DNA from: Cladopsammia gracilis
Taxonomy: Eukaryota; Cnidaria; Anthozoa; Scleractinia; Dendrophylliidae
Direction: 5' to 3'
Assembly: GCA_022457155.1 (NCBI GenBank)
Contig: JAJGOT010001005.1
Span: 45,391 to 109,390 of the forward strand
DNA length: 64,000 nucleotides
Every line of letters starts with the position of its first letter. Position 1 is the first letter of the stretch. The notes under the pieces are model-generated. The model was given only the letters and a program-made list of their open reading frames with translations, did no database searches and was not told the origin of the DNA. Both the position numbers and the translations under genes were made by a program. Below are positions 60,519 to 64,000 of the stretch, piece by piece.

Positions 60519-61324
60519 CATTACCGCTTCGTGGATTTTGGCTCCCCAGAGTTAATTACAGTCACGGTGACTTTCTTGATGCTGTCGATCGAATTATCCG
60601 GAGTTTGCCATTTTAGCATGTCCAAAATGTGTGTACAGCTAATAGCTATGGTTCCAATTATGATTCCTTGTATAAAAAAGTAACTTCAAGCAAGAAAGAA
60701 GCCAAGAAACTTTGCACAAGATGATTGCGTGACAGCAGCTGAACACGTAGTATTCGAAGCAAGATTGTCCGCGTTGACGAAAAGGATGTTAATGACTTCC
60801 TTGAATTTGACTTCTGTTTCATAGAAATTGTTTCAAACATTCCATAAATGAGTCCCATAATCTTCTGGCTTAAAGCAGTATAAACGGCTGGTATCTGTTG
60901 CCCGCAATTCAACAGACAGAACACTGTTGATGTCCAGTCTGTCTGTTGACCTTTGCAAATTTGTGAAATAATAGGTCACGTTTCCTCTGGTTTTCATCAG
61001 TCCTGTAGCTGAGTTTCACGTCCGCCGACTCTTGGTGATTCGTCGAATGAAGCTTTGGTACTATAGCAAAGAATGGTAGAAAATTTACTGAGCTGTAAAA
61101 CTATATTTTTACCACAATTGCCGCTAAACTCGCAATCTGATTGGTCGACGTGTATTGTAAATGAGAGTCCAGACAATGGTGCTGACGCTAACATCACGTG
61201 CGCTTGAAAACAACCAATCAGATTGCGAGAAAGTTATAGACAACGCTTGCTCTTTCTTTGCTGTCACGTTTTGTAACAAGACTTCGATTTTGCCTTGTAT
61301 TTTTTTCTAAATATTGTTGTAAAA
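60519..61324. other. non-coding, one short hairpin
   Basis: No supported gene. CTCGCAATCTGATTGGT (about 61126) is mirrored by ACCAATCAGATTGCGAG (about 61213-61230), a ~100-base hairpin unit. Confidence 0.4.
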
Positions 61325-61509
61325 AACAAATTTACACCGGTTTTCCGTGGTGTGGACTCTTATTTACCACGATTTACGTCATCACATGGTCAAAATTTGT
61401 TGCTGACTCACTCGGCTGCGCCTCGTGAGTCCACAACATTTTGACCGTGTGATGACGTAAATCGTGGTAAATAAGAGTCCACACCACGGAAAACCGGTGT
61501 AAATTTGTT
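61325..61509. repeat. 185-bp near-perfect palindrome
   Basis: Two ~85-base arms start AACAAATTTACACCGGTTTT and mirror at the right end. The loop is about 15 bases (CTCGGCTGCGCCTCG). Likely a palindromic MITE; no target duplication assigned. Confidence 0.85.
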
Positions 61510-62127
61510 AAATTACCAATTCAAAACCAAGAAATAAAAACTTAGTAACCTGGCTTGATAGACCACCGAAAACGGAATTGTCACCAGGAGCCATTCAGGT
61601 TTGAGTGCTAAAAAAATGAAATTTCAGTTATAAGTCCCATATATCTTCTTTTCTTTTCGTTATGTTTCCTAATGAACCAAATAAATTGATTACTTAAGTT
61701 TCTACTTTTTATGTGATCTGGTAATTCAATTTCTTGCAACTGATAAGGATTTAAGTTTCACCGTGGGAACAAGAAATTTGATGGCTTTGGAAGCCATTTC
61801 AAAATAGTTCCAAAAAGGGAATTAACGTTTTGCGTAAAATTGAAGTGATGGAGTTATTTTTAAAAAAGGATTTATTGATATCGTTTGGTAGCACAATCGC
61901 TTGATGATGTAGCATGTTTATTTGATGGCTCCGTCAATTCCAAGCCCGCTCACCCCCCCCCCCCCCCCCCCCCCCGGGAATTTGCCTTTAAAAAAAAAAA
62001 AAAAAAGTTGCAAATGCCCGACGGTGGAGTCAGCTTATATGTACAAATCCCCACGGTGGGGCATCTGAAAGAGTGCAAATGCCCGACCCATGGGACAAGA
62101 TCAACATTTTTATTTCAATGATTATTG

Positions 62128-62190
62128 ATCGAAACACCGAAACGAAACACCGAAACAGCGAAACACCGAAACGAAACAGCGAAACAGCTA
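62128..62190 (+). repeat. simple repeat of CGAAACA(C/G)
   Basis: Short tandem units CGAAACACCGAAACGAAACA vary between CACC and CAGC. No coding meaning seen. Confidence 0.8.
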
Positions 62191-63260
62191 TTTTTTTCCT
62201 TCCGGTTTTTCTGAAACAGTGTTTTTTCAAGTGATTGAAATTCTTTGAAGTATATAAATTATTCGTATTTAATTTTCGCAACCGAGTGCTTTAGACTTTT
62301 GGAAGCGAGTTTTCACATTTCGCCAGCGAGTTTATTATTCCCGCTAGGGAGTTTTTCTGAATTCTCGCTAAAATTCATGCTATCGGTCCTATCGAGTTTT
62401 TAAATTTCTTACTGTTATCTTGTTTCGTGGTTTAGTACTGTCCCTAATTCTCAAATAAATGGATCTTTATTCATGCTAGAAATTCTTTCGTTCTACCTCA
62501 GTATTACTTATATCCGTTCCCTCGTTCGTTCTAAATATTTGTGTTATGTTTCCGCAAAACTTTTGACTCCAATAATTTCCTGTCGATTCTCGTTGTTGAT
62601 GTTATTAATTTTGATTAAAATTATGCTTACGTTCAATCCATTTACACGGTAAGGTCGCCGTTGATTGAAACGCTTTTTCAAGTTAAGTTGCTATTGAATT
62701 TTTAAATAGCCAGATTCTTCCGTTGCGACATATCACGATGGAAAGACACCAAGGCCACAAATGTTGGCAAATAAGACGTCAACAAAAATTAAAAATTTGT
62801 CGTGATATAGATATTATCTTTTGTGGCACTTGAAAAACGAACCAAGACCGAAAATGAACAAAGCATTTTTCAACGTTTGTCCACGACCATTCTGACTGTT
62901 TGTTGTCGATCGCAGTTACTTTGCCGAGAAATGTACTAACCAATGAGAGTGCATTACGCCTGGCGCACTGTAATTGGTCGGTTGTAAACATTTTGTGAGA
63001 GACAAATAAATCCTCAGTAAACACTCATCACGGAGATGAGGCCAAGGAAAAAATATATCTGAAGAAAATCTTTCATATTTGAAACGGTAGTAATAAAATA
63101 CGTTCCGTGTTCGGAGAGCAGAGAGCCGTGTTGTAAGCACAACTGTTTAAACCTGATTAATGTATCACTTTTGAACGATAACGTTTTGTAAGGGTTGTTG
63201 ACTGAACAACTTATTCAGCATTTGTCGAAATTGTCAACGTACGCTGTGAAACAAATTAGT

Positions 63261-63350
63261 ATAGGTAATCATACGGTTTCGAGTTCAATTTGGGATTAAT
63301 TTGCACGAGTGTTAATCCCAAATTGAACGAGAAAACCGTATGATTACTTA
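63261..63350. repeat. 90-nt palindrome
   Basis: ATAGGTAATCATACGGTTTC and TTCAATTTGGGATTAA are mirrored around a TTTGCACGAGTG centre. Similar in size to the 38074 palindrome but unrelated in sequence. Confidence 0.8.
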
Positions 63351-64000
63351 TTAATAATTATACATGAATAATTTGCATCCATTTTTGTTTGGAATTTTTT
63401 TTTTGTAAAAATTTTTTTTTTTGAATTTTTTTTCTTCTTTTTTTGGCAAAAAAAAAAGAAAAATTTTTTTTTTCAATTTGTAATTTGCACTGGTGTTACA
63501 CTTTTTGCACCGGTGTTACACGTTCACTTGAACTGCACTACTCTTAACCAATCAGAATCGAGTAATTTTTTCATGTATATTATTAGAGGTTAAACAAACA
63601 TGCTACATCATCAAGTGATTGTGCTACCAAACGATATCAATAAATCCTTGTTAAAAATAACTCCATCACTTCAATTTTACGCAAAACGTTAATTCCCTTT
63701 TTGGAACTATTTTGAAATGGCTTCCAAAGCCATCAAATTTCTTGTTCCCACGGTGAAACTTAAATCCTTATCAGTTGCAAGAAATTGAATTACCAGATAT
63801 TTTTCCATTAGAAGTAGAAACTTAATTAATCAATTTATTGGCTTCCTTAGGAAACATAACGAAAAGAAAATAAATATATATGGGACTTATAACTGAAATT
63901 TTATTTTTTTAGCACTCAAACCTGAATGGCTCCTGGTAACAATTCCGTTTCCGGTGGTCTATCAAGCCAGGTTACTAAGTTTTTATTTCTTGGAAGGATA

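Larger units (their letters stand above)
61528..63993. mobile_element. 2.5-kb foldback element with ~395-bp arms
   Basis: Arms at 61528-61922 and 63590-63993 are inverted copies (for example GCACAATCGCTTGATGATGT near 61890 and its mirror near 63605; GAAACTTAAATCCTTATCAG near 63755 and its mirror). The ~1.7-kb interior has no gene. It holds a second, one-sided fragment of the CAATTCCAAGCCCGC family (61933-62100), a GAAACACCGAAAC simple repeat (62128-62190) and a palindrome at 63261-63350. The right end lies seven bases from the window edge, so any target duplication cannot be confirmed. Confidence 0.78.

Overview
The window looks like nuclear DNA from a cnidarian, most likely an anthozoan such as a stony coral. 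It is AT-rich and non-operonic apart from one virus-like element. It carries one recognisable host-type exon (a TLDc domain). Otherwise it is a dense stack of eukaryotic mobile elements: BEL/Pao, Ty3/gypsy, a LINE, a Polinton/Maverick-like element, TTAA-inserting DNA transposons, MITEs, foldbacks, a satellite and a tRNA-like array. The organism call is inference from family types, not from a marker gene.

Left half (4.4-35.6 kb): a nested stack. A foldback repeat (arms 4441-5675 and 34565-35603) holds a BEL/Pao retrotransposon (5917-34029; 289-bp LTRs with 8 differences; GGCCT target duplication). The BEL gag holds an 18.9-kb Polinton-like element (7241-26172). The gag/protease junction holds a 5'-truncated reverse-orientation LINE (26560-30784; 28-bp target duplication). 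The Polinton-like element was itself hit by small elements in its polymerase (8580-9443) and integrase (12853-13538).

The Polinton-like element is the centre of interest. It encodes protein-primed DNA polymerase B with an N-terminal OTU-like segment, a retroviral-type integrase, an A32/FtsK-type packaging ATPase, a probable double-jelly-roll major capsid protein, a second large conserved (probably virion) protein, a duplicated minor-capsid-like gene, a coiled-coil protein with a membrane C-terminus, several small membrane proteins, a probable VLTF3-like late transcription factor, a YqaJ-type exonuclease and a C2H2 zinc-finger protein. Nearly every gene has a TATATA-type motif within about 20 bases of its start codon. 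Each terminus is a 184-nt palindrome inside a roughly 240-bp terminal inverted repeat. No adenain-type maturation protease is visible. Several genes carry a stop, frameshift, deletion or insertion, so this copy is defective.

Middle (35.6-44.9 kb): a TTAA-flanked MITE, the TLDc exon, short palindromes, a 73-bp tandem repeat joined to a 92/86-bp satellite with dimeric higher-order structure, a second TTAA MITE, and four 254-bp tandem copies of a tRNA-like gene. Right part (44.9-59.1 kb): a minus-strand Ty3/gypsy element inserted in the tRNA array. Its LTR is split by a 1.6-kb TTAA palindrome, and its pol is split by a 9.05-kb TTAA-flanked DNA transposon with about 560-bp inverted repeats and a three-exon transposase. 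The last 5 kb holds MITEs and a 2.5-kb foldback. No working host gene set, CRISPR array or rRNA is present.
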